Below, piece by piece: positions 37,550 through 47,520 of a DNA stretch of 64,000 nucleotides. The translations under genes and the position numbers were made by a program. The notes beneath the pieces are model-generated. The model did not search any database and was not told the DNA's origin. It was given only the letters and a program-made list of their open reading frames with translations. Within the stretch, counting starts at the first letter, position 1; the number at the start of each line of letters is the position of its first letter. This stretch comes from Flavobacterium sp. JAD_PAG50586_2. Lineage in GTDB: Bacteria; Bacteroidota; Bacteroidia; Flavobacteriales; Flavobacteriaceae. The stretch covers positions 186,001-250,000 of the forward strand of contig CP096136.1 of NCBI GenBank assembly GCA_023213215.1. The letters are read 5' to 3'.

Positions 37550-37954
37550 ATGAACACTTTTACTGCCATTACCTCTGAAGGTATCAATCAATTTACTTTT
37601 GATCCATTGATAAAAAAGGATACTTACACTTTTTTACATTTTGTTCCAACGAAAGAAAGTCCGGCGAAGTTAAAAATGATTGTTTCCTTATATAAAAAAG
37701 ATAATACTTTTATTGAACAGTATGATTTTGTCTTAGAGATTGATAGGATTGGAAAACAGTATAACGAGCATTACATTGGGTTATTGCAAAATGGTTTGAC
37801 TGAAAAGCTGATATTTAATGCGTTAGATGCTGAAAACAACAATCCCTTAGACAGGATTTCTATTGGTGTTGCCGTTGCTAAAATAAAAGATGGCAATGAT
37901 GATGGTGGTGAAATTGATTTGAATCCACCTTTGCCAAAGAAACCTGTGCGTTGA
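37550..37954 (+). CDS. Hypothetical protein, unrecognised
   Basis: A 134-residue, beta-rich protein without signal or membrane segment (MNTFTAITSEGINQFTFDPL and on through DNTFIEQYDFVLEIDRIGKQ) ending with a Pro-rich tail PPLPKKPVR. It lies 170 bp after the element genes; a TATCTTTA -7-like box (37526-37533) with an upstream TTG suggests its own promoter. It runs convergently into the 70-residue gene on the minus strand. Function unknown. Confidence 0.55.
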   Translation: MNTFTAITSEGINQFTFDPLIKKDTYTFLHFVPTKESPAKLKMIVSLYKKDNTFIEQYDFVLEIDRIGKQYNEHYIGLLQNGLTEKLIFNALDAENNNPLDRISIGVAVAKIKDGNDDGGEIDLNPPLPKKPVR

Positions 37955-37962
37955 GTATTAAA

Positions 37963-38175
37963 TCAATCCTCCCATCCACAAAGATCCAGACCCTTAGCTT
38001 TTGCTTCCTTCAAAGTGACTTTGACCACTTCGTGTTTGCAGGCGTTCAGACCACGGCAGGTTTCTATCAGATGGTATTTTTTGGCGCCTTTGCTATCGCA
38101 GATGTAGACATTGTCAACAATCTTGACAAATGACGTTAGGGTTATGAAAATGAATAGTAAGGCTGCTTTTTTCAA
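37963..38175 (-). CDS. Small exported Cys-containing protein
   Basis: A 70-residue protein with a signal peptide (MKKAALLFIFITLTSFVKIV) and the mature sequence VYICDSKGAKKYHLIETCRG followed by LNACKHEVVKVTLKEAKAKG and a C-terminal LCGWED. The spaced Cys pattern resembles short exported proteins found elsewhere in Bacteroidota that are linked to competence or nuclease genes. It starts 31 bp after the lipoprotein gene on the same strand and probably shares its operator-controlled promoter. Confidence 0.68.
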   Translation of the reverse strand: MKKAALLFIFITLTSFVKIVDNVYICDSKGAKKYHLIETCRGLNACKHEVVKVTLKEAKAKGLDLCGWED

Positions 38176-38206
38176 TTGAAATGGCTTTATAGGTTAAAGA
38201 TAAAAA

Positions 38207-38599
38207 TTAATCGACGTCCAATTCGTATTCGTTTCCGTCCTGGTCTGTTGCTTTCAGTTTGCCTTTACCGGTCCATTCGGTTTCGACTTCGATTTTGTTA
38301 CCCGCTCCATCGATTAATGTCCCTATACCATATTTGTCCTGCACCGATATATTTCCAGTAATTTCCTCTCCATTTCCATCGGTTCCTGAAACATCATAGT
38401 TATACTGATAGTCACCCGATGTTCCGGTACGATGCTCATATTTATAGGTGGTGTCCTCGTGGTAGGTTTGTTTTGCAACTGCATCGGTGTGGGGCACAAA
38501 ATGGTGTTCTGTCTCTTGTTTAGGCGTATATTCCGGACTGTCTTTACATGCCGCCAAAAAAAACAGCATTATCATTATATAAATGCAATAGTTTTTCAT
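38207..38599 (-). CDS. Lipoprotein with acidic beta-repeat region
   Basis: A 130-residue lipoprotein. I took ATG 38599, which begins MKNYCIYIMIMLFFLAACKD with a clean lipobox, rather than the upstream 38641 start, which would place the -7 box inside the gene. The mature part contains YKYEHRTGTSGDYQYNYDVS and acidic strands ending ATDQDGNEYELDVD. The promoter has a TTACGG-N4-ACGTAA operator 22 bp before a TATGTTTA box. It forms an operon with the small Cys protein and is one of the putative NarL-box targets. Confidence 0.72.
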   Translation of the reverse strand: MKNYCIYIMIMLFFLAACKDSPEYTPKQETEHHFVPHTDAVAKQTYHEDTTYKYEHRTGTSGDYQYNYDVSGTDGNGEEITGNISVQDKYGIGTLIDGAGNKIEVETEWTGKGKLKATDQDGNEYELDVD

Positions 38600-38615
38600 A
38601 GGTGTGGGTTTTGTG

Positions 38616-38661
38616 TTAAACATACTTAAACCAGCATTCATTTCCTTACGGAAAAACGTAA
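38616..38661 (-). promoter_or_regulatory. NarL-type operator and promoter of the lipoprotein operon
   Basis: On the plus strand 38646-38661 reads TTACGGAAAAACGTAA, a 16-bp palindrome with one mismatch. On the minus strand it is followed after 22 nt by TATGTTTA (38616-38623), a -7-type box. The spacing matches four other copies in the window. Confidence 0.65.
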
Positions 38662-38685
38662 ACGAATTATAGATAGTTTGGGGAA

Positions 38686-39489
38686 CTAATTGGGCAGCAG
38701 TTCAGCGGTTATAGGGATATGGTCTGAGACTTCCCTTGCCTTTTTGAGGGAGGAGAACGAATTGTAAAAATGAATAACGTTGCAATTAGACAGCGTTATT
38801 TTTTTCGGATCATACCAGACATTGTCAAATTCGGATGCGAGGCAGTTACTTCCTGCACATTCCTTTTTAAGCGACGTCTTCTGATTCTCAAATGCATTCC
38901 GCCATCCCATTTTCCGCAACGGATTGAAGACTGTGTGCGATTGTGGGCAATTAAAGTCGCCTATGAAAATCAGGTTTAGGTGCGGATATTCAGCCGGCAA
39001 AAACTTAAAGTATTTGATTTCGGTTTCAGGCTGTTTACTCCTCGTTATAGCGTGGAAATTAACAAGCGTCAATCGTTTGCCTTTGTATTCAAAAGTGGCA
39101 TAATAAGGCTCGCGGTCTATTTCCAGATGGTATTTCCTTTCGAGCCAGGGTTTGCCTATCAGCTTTATCTCTGCTGTTTTCCAAAGAAAGGCATAGCGTT
39201 CGGTTTTGTAGGCTGAACTGCTTGTAGGCTCGCTTATGCAGTAGTCCCATTTGCTTCCTTTCCTATTCAGTTCATCCACCAATCTTGCCACAGCCTGCGC
39301 ACCGCCATCACCGGCTACCACTTCCAGTAATGCCACTAAATCATATCCTTTTATCGTATTGGCAATGAAGGTAATTGTGAAATCTGTTTTAGAGCTGCCA
39401 AGGTTTTCTACGTTCCAGGAGAGGGTTTTTAGTTGGGCGTGGAGATTTAACGATAGAATTAAAAGAAATATTAATAGTTTGATTTTCAT
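38686..39489 (-). CDS. Exported endonuclease/exonuclease/phosphatase-family protein
   Basis: A 267-residue protein with a signal peptide (MKIKLLIFLLILSLNLHAQ) and the DNase I-like fold: LSWNVENLGSSKTDF, metal-binding ALLEVV, catalytic HAITRSKQPETE, FIGDFNCP and C-terminal SDHIPI. It probably cleaves extracellular DNA or phosphate esters. Two Cys (CAGSNC) near the C-terminus suggest a disulfide. It is transcribed in the same direction as, and upstream of, the lipoprotein operon but separated by its operator. Confidence 0.88.
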   Translation of the reverse strand: MKIKLLIFLLILSLNLHAQLKTLSWNVENLGSSKTDFTITFIANTIKGYDLVALLEVVAGDGGAQAVARLVDELNRKGSKWDYCISEPTSSSAYKTERYAFLWKTAEIKLIGKPWLERKYHLEIDREPYYATFEYKGKRLTLVNFHAITRSKQPETEIKYFKFLPAEYPHLNLIFIGDFNCPQSHTVFNPLRKMGWRNAFENQKTSLKKECAGSNCLASEFDNVWYDPKKITLSNCNVIHFYNSFSSLKKAREVSDHIPITAELLPN

Positions 39490-39658
39490 TATAAATGAAT
39501 TGTTAGTGTTTCAAACAAAAGTCATTGCGATCCAAATAATTTTCCAATTATAATAAGATAAAATCTTGCTGAAATTTTATAGATTGAAATTTTTAACTAA
39601 CAGTTTTAGGAACTACAGAAATAATGTTTTGTTATGGCCCTTGCGAATCATAATTTTT

Positions 39659-40417
39659 TTAATAAACAATTTTCGCTTCCAGTAAGATTCTTTTCACATC
39701 ATTTATTTTTAATGCAATATTTTCACCTTGTTGGGATGTCGTGCTGCCTCCAACTAAAATCCCAATCACTGTGTTGTCGTCTTTTAAAATACAAGGTCCA
39801 CCGCTATTCCCGGGGTTCGAAGTCGCATCCAACTTAAAAAGATTTAAACCCTGAAATTTGTCGCTGTTGATGTTGCCTTTTGTTATTGAATAATCCCCGT
39901 TTGGATAACCAATAAGTATTACGTCATCTAAATTTTGAACAGCATCAGATTCACCTAAAACTAAAGGTTCGATATCACTTATTTCAGAAACTTCCAGCAC
40001 TGCAATATCGGAAAGAAAATACTCAATTGGTACTGTGCCATTTATAGATGTAATTGATGAAGTCGAAATATATTTAATTGTTGCTTTTACTTGCAGCTTA
40101 TTTTTTGAGTGTTCAAAAATCAAATCAACCTGATCGCCAACTTTATAATTTTCTACTACATGCCTTGCAGTTAAAAGAATTGTCGGGCTAATTAAAAATG
40201 CTGTTCCAACTCCAGAACCTGTTACAACTTTTGCAACAGGTTCTTGAATATCTGAAGTGAACGCTGATTTTCCGGACACAACATTGAAATGAAAAAGTGC
40301 ATAAACTAAGAACGGTAAAAGTACCGAGACTAAAAAGGTGTTGGTTACAAATGAGATACGCTTTTTAATTGCAATTCTGGTTTGCTCCTGTAAATTATCT
40401 GTTTTTCCTAAAAGCAT
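39659..40417 (-). CDS. Membrane-anchored trypsin-like serine protease
   Basis: A 252-residue protein with one membrane helix (about 22-45, FVTNTFLVSVLLPFLVYALF) and a trypsin-fold domain. The catalytic triad is visible: His in LLTARHVVENYK, Asp in FLSDIAVLEVSE and Ser in SNPGNSGGP. The oxyanion-hole context and lack of PDZ domains resemble the small protease effectors or sensors of multi-gene conflict systems. It is the last gene of the operon that begins with the Hsp70/vWA fusion and is 6 bp after the tubulin-like gene. A role as effector is inference. Confidence 0.88.
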   Translation of the reverse strand: MLLGKTDNLQEQTRIAIKKRISFVTNTFLVSVLLPFLVYALFHFNVVSGKSAFTSDIQEPVAKVVTGSGVGTAFLISPTILLTARHVVENYKVGDQVDLIFEHSKNKLQVKATIKYISTSSITSINGTVPIEYFLSDIAVLEVSEISDIEPLVLGESDAVQNLDDVILIGYPNGDYSITKGNINSDKFQGLNLFKLDATSNPGNSGGPCILKDDNTVIGILVGGSTTSQQGENIALKINDVKRILLEAKIVY

Positions 40418-40423
40418 GGCTCA

Positions 40424-42847
40424 CTAGTTTGTTTTATATGCACTACGGTTATTTTTCCATCGTTCATTTGTTACAGTTTTATCAGCTAAATTAGGTGGGA
40501 CATTTTCATAAGCTGATTTCATTAAATTAATATATGACAACTCATTAATCGGAACATAATTACCTTTTTCATCATAGAAAACAATAATATTTTTCATGTC
40601 GCTAATTTCAATTCTTCCATCTGTATCCTTAAACGCCTCGTAGTTTTGATTTTTAAAAATTGTTTGGATTTCTACAAGTTCATTATTGTCATCGCCAATA
40701 ATGAACCGAGGGATATATTTGCTATCTGATGAAAAAATTGTTTTCGTTTTCAAGAAAGGCGAATTGGCATTCTTAGCTGTTTGAATACTTTCCGAGGTAT
40801 GGCTTAAAATGTAATTTGCAATATCAAAATCCTCAATACAATTTAACGAATCTACTTTCAAACGGAATTCTCTCAAAAAATCAAGGTAAACAAGTTCTTG
40901 AAACTTCACATTATTAGCTTGGGCAAAATAATTCAATATATTTTGCTGTCCAATAATGTCGATCATTGAGAGAACAGGAGTACCGCTTTTCTGGTTGTAA
41001 ACTTCCCTTGCGATTTCACATTCTTTATTGAATGAATTGGATGGATAGACTCTTAAAATTGGCAATGTAGTATCATTTATATCTCCTCTAATATCGTTCA
41101 ATCTTCTCGTGAAACTGATAGTGCCACTTTCCAAGTCATCTGTAGTTCCAATTAAAGCAGTGAGCTTACCAATAATTTCAGAAAACATCTTTGTTCTGGG
41201 TAATTCGTGATTGCCGCCTTGCAACTTAATTTGACCCTCTTTAACATGCTTAATTATATCAACTAAAATACGAATTGATAAAGACATTTTCATCAATTCA
41301 AAAATTGTATTAAGTCGATCTTTTAAAACAGAATCCTGTTCAAATACATATTTATAAGTGTTACTAGAGCAGGCGATAGCTAACTTACGTAATTCATTAT
41401 CCCATTTCTCAGGTTGTGATGATATACCTATTGATTTCCAATAAGCCAATGTTCGTTCAATGCATTCAACAATATCCTCCAAAACATACTTAGCATAATA
41501 AAGATTTTCCGTCGACTGCATTGCATTGTCAACTTGCTGATAAACACCATCAATAAAAACATTTAAAGCAGATTTTATGTTGTTGTTTACTAATGCATGG
41601 TAATTATCGTTACGTGAACTTGTAAACATTGAAATAATATACTCAACAGAATTTCCTTTGATTTCTCCTTTGTTAATCTTTGTCGAATCATTATCAATTC
41701 CCACTAATAAGTTTTTACCGTCACCCATTACGTTTAATGATTCAAATCCACTTTCTAAAATTGAATCAAAAGCAATAGCCATATTTTGCTTAATGCTTGC
41801 TCTAGTAATTTTACGTTTCTGTCCGTTAAAAAAATACCATTCGTTATCTGTTAGACGATTTAAAAGTTCAATACTTAATTTAGATGAAATAAATTCCTGT
41901 ATTTGGTCCTTCGGAAATTGAATTGCCGACAAACCAAATGTTCCATATTTACCTATTAAGTTGTTACCGGCGGCATCTACTAATCGTTCCTTGCGTTTCT
42001 CATAAATACCAGCAATATTTAAGAACAAATATAACCCTGCCATCTTATACAAACCACTTAATGTGTTTATGGCTGGTGCTCCGTTTTGATAATCCTGACT
42101 AATAAATTGAACTAATTCGTATGGTGGAATTTGCTCATCCTTGGTGAATCCATTTGGCCAGTGCTCTTTGTAATTATTTTGAATTTGATTGTAGTATTCT
42201 AAATCCTTTATTGCGCCGTAGGCATTACCATACATTACTTCGGCATCACGAATATCGTTTGGTTCTTTGGGGAGCAAAAATAAACCATATAAATCTTTTA
42301 CATTTTGAATAACATGCCTAACTATATAACCTATATCGATGAATACCCCAGCTCCAGTTCCACCAGTCAAACTCCCTGTTATGAAAACAACCGGTTGTGT
42401 TGCAACATTGGTGTCATTATTACTAATATGCATCACTTTTGCATAGGCATTATTTACTGCACTAAGTATGTTTCCAAAGTTATTCCCTTTTTGATTTCTA
42501 CCCCACAGTGCTAATCGTCCACAAGAACGAATACCTCCCGCTCCCATGCCTGCTGAAAGCACTTCCTCTGAATCAGGTAACCAAGATGGATTGTCACATG
42601 AGTTTTTTAACTCCGAAATCATTTCTGCCATGTTATCCAAACTGATATATACACGTGTTATGTATTCATCCCAATCATTTCCTTCTGGCCGATTGTTTTC
42701 ATTTGTTTCAATATAGATGAATTCAACATTCTTGGGTTTTTTAAGCCCTACCTTCTTGCCAATTGTTTCGTAGTAAAAACGATGTGCGTTTTCAAGTGTT
42801 CTTAATCCACTTGTGCCTATGCCTATAATAATTGTTGGTGCAGCCAT
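40424..42847 (-). CDS. Tubulin-like GTPase-fold protein
   Basis: An 807-residue protein of the bacterial tubulin-like (Tubulin_2) type. The N-terminus APTIIIGIGTSGLRTLENAH is a nucleotide-binding loop, and ITGSLTGGTGAGVFIDIGY (about residues 152-170) is the tubulin/FtsZ G-box equivalent GGGTGxG. The remaining 600 residues are helical and unlike FtsZ in length. No membrane segments or signal peptide are seen, so it is cytosolic. It may form a filament or scaffold for the neighbouring Hsp70 and vWA proteins. It lies between the small membrane protein and the protease in the same operon. Confidence 0.85.
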   Translation of the reverse strand: MAAPTIIIGIGTSGLRTLENAHRFYYETIGKKVGLKKPKNVEFIYIETNENNRPEGNDWDEYITRVYISLDNMAEMISELKNSCDNPSWLPDSEEVLSAGMGAGGIRSCGRLALWGRNQKGNNFGNILSAVNNAYAKVMHISNNDTNVATQPVVFITGSLTGGTGAGVFIDIGYIVRHVIQNVKDLYGLFLLPKEPNDIRDAEVMYGNAYGAIKDLEYYNQIQNNYKEHWPNGFTKDEQIPPYELVQFISQDYQNGAPAINTLSGLYKMAGLYLFLNIAGIYEKRKERLVDAAGNNLIGKYGTFGLSAIQFPKDQIQEFISSKLSIELLNRLTDNEWYFFNGQKRKITRASIKQNMAIAFDSILESGFESLNVMGDGKNLLVGIDNDSTKINKGEIKGNSVEYIISMFTSSRNDNYHALVNNNIKSALNVFIDGVYQQVDNAMQSTENLYYAKYVLEDIVECIERTLAYWKSIGISSQPEKWDNELRKLAIACSSNTYKYVFEQDSVLKDRLNTIFELMKMSLSIRILVDIIKHVKEGQIKLQGGNHELPRTKMFSEIIGKLTALIGTTDDLESGTISFTRRLNDIRGDINDTTLPILRVYPSNSFNKECEIAREVYNQKSGTPVLSMIDIIGQQNILNYFAQANNVKFQELVYLDFLREFRLKVDSLNCIEDFDIANYILSHTSESIQTAKNANSPFLKTKTIFSSDSKYIPRFIIGDDNNELVEIQTIFKNQNYEAFKDTDGRIEISDMKNIIVFYDEKGNYVPINELSYINLMKSAYENVPPNLADKTVTNERWKNNRSAYKTN

Positions 42848-42853
42848 AACTGT

Positions 42854-43237
42854 TTAGTTGATTGATTTTTCGTTAATAATTTTACTAAGAGATTTGCGTT
42901 TGATAAAAAAGCAAGCAAGCAAGCCAATGTAAATTGTGAGTTGTGCCATAATGCCCAAGTAAAATTTTGCATTTGTCCAATAGAAGGAATCAATTCCGTT
43001 TCTGTAAAACAAAACGAAAATGTAAACATCGAACAAAATGAGATATGCAAAGATTGTCCAAAGGAATACAAGCCTAAGATTGATTTCTTTTCGATGTTTG
43101 TTCTTGCGAAAAAAGATTTTTATCAAAGCAAAATAAATTACATATAATATTAAACCGCTTACAAAGAGAAAAGCAAAAACCTTAATCAACATGTCTGATA
43201 AGGATGTGTAATTAGTATCAAAGAATATGTTTTCCAT
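42854..43237 (-). CDS. Small four-helix-type membrane protein of the module
   Basis: A 127-residue integral membrane protein with about four hydrophobic segments (LIKVFAFLFVSGLILYVIYF, LVFLWTIFAYLILFDVYIFV, YLGIMAQLTIYIGLLACFFI). No motif for a known function. It is spaced 3 bp after the vWA gene and 6 bp before the tubulin-like gene, so it belongs to the operon and might be its membrane anchor. Confidence 0.72.
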   Translation of the reverse strand: MENIFFDTNYTSLSDMLIKVFAFLFVSGLILYVIYFALIKIFFRKNKHRKEINLRLVFLWTIFAYLILFDVYIFVLFYRNGIDSFYWTNAKFYLGIMAQLTIYIGLLACFFIKRKSLSKIINEKSIN

Positions 43238-43240
43238 TTT

Positions 43241-44419
43241 TTAGAAATAATCAGAATTAGATGAATTACCTGTTGTTGTTCCTCCACTGTTTTTAGAAAA
43301 AATATCGTCTGCCTTATTGGATGCAAACACATCTATTTTCTCCTCACGTTTTTTGTTCCAGAAATAGTATCCAATTCCAATCCCTGCAATTAGAATTAAA
43401 AGAAAAACCAACCAACCAAAACCACTAGTGCCCACCTTGATAAAAGTGGTATCAGATGAAGCAGGAAAATTTGATGCTGAAACAGTAATTCTATAGTTTC
43501 CATCGGGGACTTTAAATGTGGCTGTATTTGCAACCAAATCCTTTTTAGTTTCTCTGAATCTTCCTCCTTCATATTGAGAAACTAATACAGTATATTTAAT
43601 TCCCTGCGGACAAGTAGGACAATTCCAATTTATGTTTACCGTTTCCGATTTTATCTCATATTCTTTTCCTTTTTTTGCTTCTTGTGGTATATTGATTGTT
43701 ATTTCTGCTGCTTGGTCATTAGTATCAGGAATATTCGGAGGACCTTGAATACCGGGATTAGTAGGAATCTGAGAGCTTTTTACATTTGTAACCTTTCTCA
43801 TATTGATGTAATACTTTGACTTGGTTAATGCTCCAATATTTTTCACAATAGAAGATGAAGCATTATTCCACTCTAACAATAAATTTTCCTCAAAAGAATC
43901 GTAAGTGTTTTTGCTGTTTGTGTCATCTTGGTCGCCTAAACCGTCAGTTACCACAAACATGTAATATTCGTTAATATTATAAGTTTTTGCCAATGATGCC
44001 GTGAATGCTTCTGCAATTGACATATAGGTAAATCCATCAATAAATTTTGAAGGATAATGTTGATTGAATATGTTTTGAAAGTCTATTGGGTGATTTTTAT
44101 TTTGAGCAATTACATACCTTTTGTAAGTGTCTTTATTCCCGAAGGGAACTATACATACCCAAGAGTTTTGACCAATTAAGGGTTGTTTGCTAGCGGAGTT
44201 AATTAGGTCTGTTATTTTTTTATCGGTAATCGTAACTGGGGTCCATCCATTTGCGGAATACTGTCCTAAAAGCAAATTGTAAACTTGGTTTTTTGCTTCA
44301 GTTTTAATGGCGTCTGCGCCTCGTGAACCTGAAATATCAACAAGAATAAAAACCTGTTCTTGTCCTATTGCTGTATTTATGCAATTAAGACAAATTAATA
44401 TGATTAATAGTGGTTTCAT
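43241..44419 (-). CDS. Exported vWA-domain protein with C-terminal membrane anchor
   Basis: A 392-residue protein with a signal peptide (MKPLLIILICLNCINTAIGQ), an extracytoplasmic vWA domain whose MIDAS begins VFILVDISGSRGADA, a fibronectin-like beta-domain (NINWNCPTCPQGIKYTVLVS), and one C-terminal membrane helix (GFGWLVFLLILIAGIGIGYYF) with a short Ser/Asn-rich cytosolic tail. The MIDAS has D-x-S-x-S as D-I-S-G-S and a later FVVTDGLGDQDD. It could bind a partner by metal-dependent contact from the periplasm. It is 1 bp from the second vWA gene. Confidence 0.82.
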   Translation of the reverse strand: MKPLLIILICLNCINTAIGQEQVFILVDISGSRGADAIKTEAKNQVYNLLLGQYSANGWTPVTITDKKITDLINSASKQPLIGQNSWVCIVPFGNKDTYKRYVIAQNKNHPIDFQNIFNQHYPSKFIDGFTYMSIAEAFTASLAKTYNINEYYMFVVTDGLGDQDDTNSKNTYDSFEENLLLEWNNASSSIVKNIGALTKSKYYINMRKVTNVKSSQIPTNPGIQGPPNIPDTNDQAAEITINIPQEAKKGKEYEIKSETVNINWNCPTCPQGIKYTVLVSQYEGGRFRETKKDLVANTATFKVPDGNYRITVSASNFPASSDTTFIKVGTSGFGWLVFLLILIAGIGIGYYFWNKKREEKIDVFASNKADDIFSKNSGGTTTGNSSNSDYF

Positions 44420-44420
44420 T

Positions 44421-45626
44421 TTATACGATTTTTTTCGGTTGAATTATGAGTCCAATTATTGTAAATACGGCGACGATGATTATGGTCCAGTATATTAAAT
44501 ACCAGTTGTTCTTAAATGTTTGCAGAGCATTGTCTAAAGCCTCAATGTATGCCTGCTTATTATTTTCAGCAGGGTAAATGTCGCAACCTGCACTTGTGCA
44601 GCGTTGCAAAAATGATGTTGAAATACCATTTGAATAATCTATTACAAAAGTGTTTTCTGATGGATAGAACTCTGAAAAATTTTCATCATCAAAAAGAAAT
44701 TTACCTGACGCAAGCGTTGCATCAATATTATCTGCACCGTCTGTAATGACAATTAAAAGTTTTTTGTCAAAGGTGTGATTCGGTTTCGTTTCCTGAACAA
44801 ACAAATAAGTTTTCCAAAGGGCCTCACAAATTGGTGAGCCATTACATTTATTTGAAATTTGAGTTAATCCACTTCGTGCATCAGTAGGATTTTCAAACGC
44901 AACAACATTGCCTCCTTTCAAATTAGAATACTTGCTTACAACCATTATGTCCTTCAAACTTGTTTTTGCAATAGCTTGGTCGGTTTCCAAATATCCTTCT
45001 AAGGTTGTCAGAACAATTTCGTTGTTGGATTCTAAATTGGAAAAGGTCTCAGACAAAGCATCAATAGCATTTGTTTCTTGCATACTTGTTGAATTGTCAT
45101 AAACCAACGTAATCAAGTTTGTGCCTTTGTAGAAATAGAGAAACAAAAGCAAGAAACCAAAAAGCGGAATAAAAAAATAAAATTTATTTGTTGTGAATGC
45201 TTTTTTTGTTAGCACAATTACAGAATTTAACTGGTGTGCCGTTTTGGGTTGATCGATAATTTCTTTAATGCCTTCTGGAGTATAGTAACTTCTCAAATTG
45301 AAAAGACAGAATATAGGAATAAGCATTGCAATGATAAGTGAGATCAGCAGAGCAAGTTGGTAGGGATGCTGTGCAAAGAAATTGCATGACCACCAAAAAC
45401 AAATTAAGCCGATAAGAATACCTGCTGCAATCAACGAACTAATTATCCAAGTCCGGTTGATAACAAAAACTGTTTTGAGTTTTTTTCGAGTGGTAAAAAT
45501 CTTTAGCCCCACTGTTGTCATAAGCCATATCAAAAAGAGGGTGACAAGAGGAAAAGCCCAAAACCATATCGAGCTAAATTCAGCCTCTTTGCAATATGTG
45601 CTAAAACTTTTAAAAAATTCGGTCAT
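44421..45626 (-). CDS. Membrane-embedded vWA-domain protein (BatA-like)
   Basis: A 401-residue protein with three N-terminal membrane helices (including FPLVTLFLIWLMTTVGLKIF and RTWIISSLIAAGILIGLICF), one more helix (FFIPLFGFLLLFLYFYKGTN) just before the vWA domain, and a last helix at the C-terminus (WYLIYWTIIIVAVFTIIGLI). The vWA has the MIDAS LVYDNSTSMQETNAID and IVITDGADNIDATLA. The topology resembles aerotolerance BatA/B. It is probably paired with the exported vWA protein just downstream (1-bp gap). Confidence 0.82.
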   Translation of the reverse strand: MTEFFKSFSTYCKEAEFSSIWFWAFPLVTLFLIWLMTTVGLKIFTTRKKLKTVFVINRTWIISSLIAAGILIGLICFWWSCNFFAQHPYQLALLISLIIAMLIPIFCLFNLRSYYTPEGIKEIIDQPKTAHQLNSVIVLTKKAFTTNKFYFFIPLFGFLLLFLYFYKGTNLITLVYDNSTSMQETNAIDALSETFSNLESNNEIVLTTLEGYLETDQAIAKTSLKDIMVVSKYSNLKGGNVVAFENPTDARSGLTQISNKCNGSPICEALWKTYLFVQETKPNHTFDKKLLIVITDGADNIDATLASGKFLFDDENFSEFYPSENTFVIDYSNGISTSFLQRCTSAGCDIYPAENNKQAYIEALDNALQTFKNNWYLIYWTIIIVAVFTIIGLIIQPKKIV

Positions 45627-45627
45627 A

Positions 45628-47506
45628 TTATGCTAATATTATAATTGTTTTTGTGTCATCGCCAGGAGGTGTTTTCACACCAAAAGAAACTATCTCTGCG
45701 ATAGATCCTTTTTCCAAATTTGTTATGTCTTTGTATGCTATGCTTCTTTCCCCTCCATTATCCTCAACTTGTCCAATATATTTTTCCCAACTTTCAAAAA
45801 GAGAAACATATTTTAATTCCAAACCAATTGATTTCGCCTTATTTATTATTTCTGGAATATGCTTGCCAAATATATTTTGTGCTTCATTAGAGAACTCTAC
45901 TGAACCCTGAAAATGGGAAAAGTTCTTGAATGCTTCAGCCAATATAAGAATATTGCTACTATACTTGATCAGAACTTCTGAAAAAAGTAAACGCTGAAAC
46001 TCTTTTTGTTTATCGCCATCATTCTGAATCTGGGAGAAGCTTCTTGCCAACTGTCGGTTGGTGGTCGCTCCTGAATCTTTAATGTCTTGAACTGTTCGCA
46101 ACCAGTCACCAACTGGAATTGAGTTTACACCATTTTGAAATTTCATCAACAAATGACCTGCTACAAATGCTTGTTTTGGATTTTGCTGATTGATTTTATT
46201 AAAGAAATTATAGGCATCACTTGAAACCTGCTGACAGTATTTTAAATAAGCAGATACACTTTCAGAATAGCTTGTTAAAAAGTCAACTGTAATTACTTTT
46301 TCTTTTAGTTCTTTTAATTCCTTTTGCATGCGGTTTTTTCTTCTGTTGCAGTATGCAAATTCGAGTCTATATTTTTCTTATGGGTTTCTAAAGTTTTGAA
46401 TTTGGTTTCCAAGTCGTCTTTCTCTTTCTTTAATTCATTCAATTGATTTGAATTATTGTTACTTGAACCTATTCTTTGGATCTCATTAATAAGCTTTCTT
46501 TCCATTTGACTTAACTGACCAGAAAGTTCATTGCTGTTTCCAAAGTCTGTTGATTGATAAGAGGTTTCTTTCGGGCTATTCCATGCCTGAAATTTAGGTT
46601 GCTCTAATTTTTCCTCCTGAAAACTAAAAGAGGTTTCGTTTTCTTCATTAACAATGATGCGTTTTCCATGTAATTTTTTTATTATTATTTTAGTTTTTTC
46701 AATATCATTATTCTTGAAATTATTCCATTCTTTTTTTGTTGGAATTATCCCTTTATTTAGTGCACTTAATTTATCTAAACCTCCATATTCATCAGCAAAC
46801 TCTGTTAGTGAACCACCATTGAAGCGAACAAATTCTTTCGATTTTTTTTCCTTCCCTTTACAAATTTCCAAATTCCGATTCCGATTCCGCCTACTCCCAA
46901 AACTATCAATGCATATTGCCACCATGCCATGCCTTCCCTATGATATCCTGAGTTTTCAGTTGTTTTAAATTCAGAGGAATTTTGATCACTATCAATATTA
47001 GTTTCTAATGAAGATGATGACTGTTCAGTAAACTTTGTGAGTTCGCTTAATGAATAGTAAATTGTCGGACTATTGGGAATTATCAGATGGAATGAATTAC
47101 CAACTTTTGCTAACTCTAAATCGATTGTCTTGTTTTTTACTATTGGTGTTACTTCAAATTTTTCAGAAACAAACCGAATTGTATCGTTACCAGTGCTAAC
47201 AGAACTTACATCTATGTGGATAAATCCATTATCCTTTGATTTGATAAAATTGTCTTTCAATGAAGTTTTATCATCAGGATTAATTTGAACTTTCTGTACG
47301 TTTTTTCCAATTCCGAGTATTTCTCCTTCAGCAGAAAAATAAAACGGAAATTTTGCATCGGGTGAGGTAACAGTAGAATAAATTTCTCCTTTAAAAAATT
47401 TCTTCCCTTGCAGTTCTGTATCTTTCAAAAACTTTATATAGCTATCTTGTGCCTGTAAGTTAAGAGAAGCTATAAATAGTAATAATGTTGCGAAAAGTTT
47501 ATTCAT
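45628..47506 (-). pseudogene. Signal-anchored coiled-coil protein, frame-broken twice as read
   Basis: Three overlapping frames make one 626-residue protein if one A is added in each of two minus-strand tracts (A8 near 46850 and A6 at 46334-46339). Starting at ATG 47506 it has a signal peptide (MNKLFATLLLFIASLNLQAQ), an extracytoplasmic beta-domain, a membrane helix (WWQYALIVLGVGGIGIGIWK), a cytosolic acidic part (FNGGSLTEFADEYGGLDKL) and a long coiled coil (LNELKKEKDDLETKFKTLET then MQKELKELKEK). A 200-residue C-terminal helical domain follows. It lies 14 bp after the Hsp70 gene. It may pass signals across the membrane. Confidence 0.75.
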
Positions 47507-47520
47507 ATTTTTTGTTTTTT

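Noticed and set aside
46800..46870. Programmed -1 frameshift at A8 in the coiled-coil gene
   Set aside because: The A-run would allow it, but seven other A/T-run gaps in the window make under-calling the simpler explanation.
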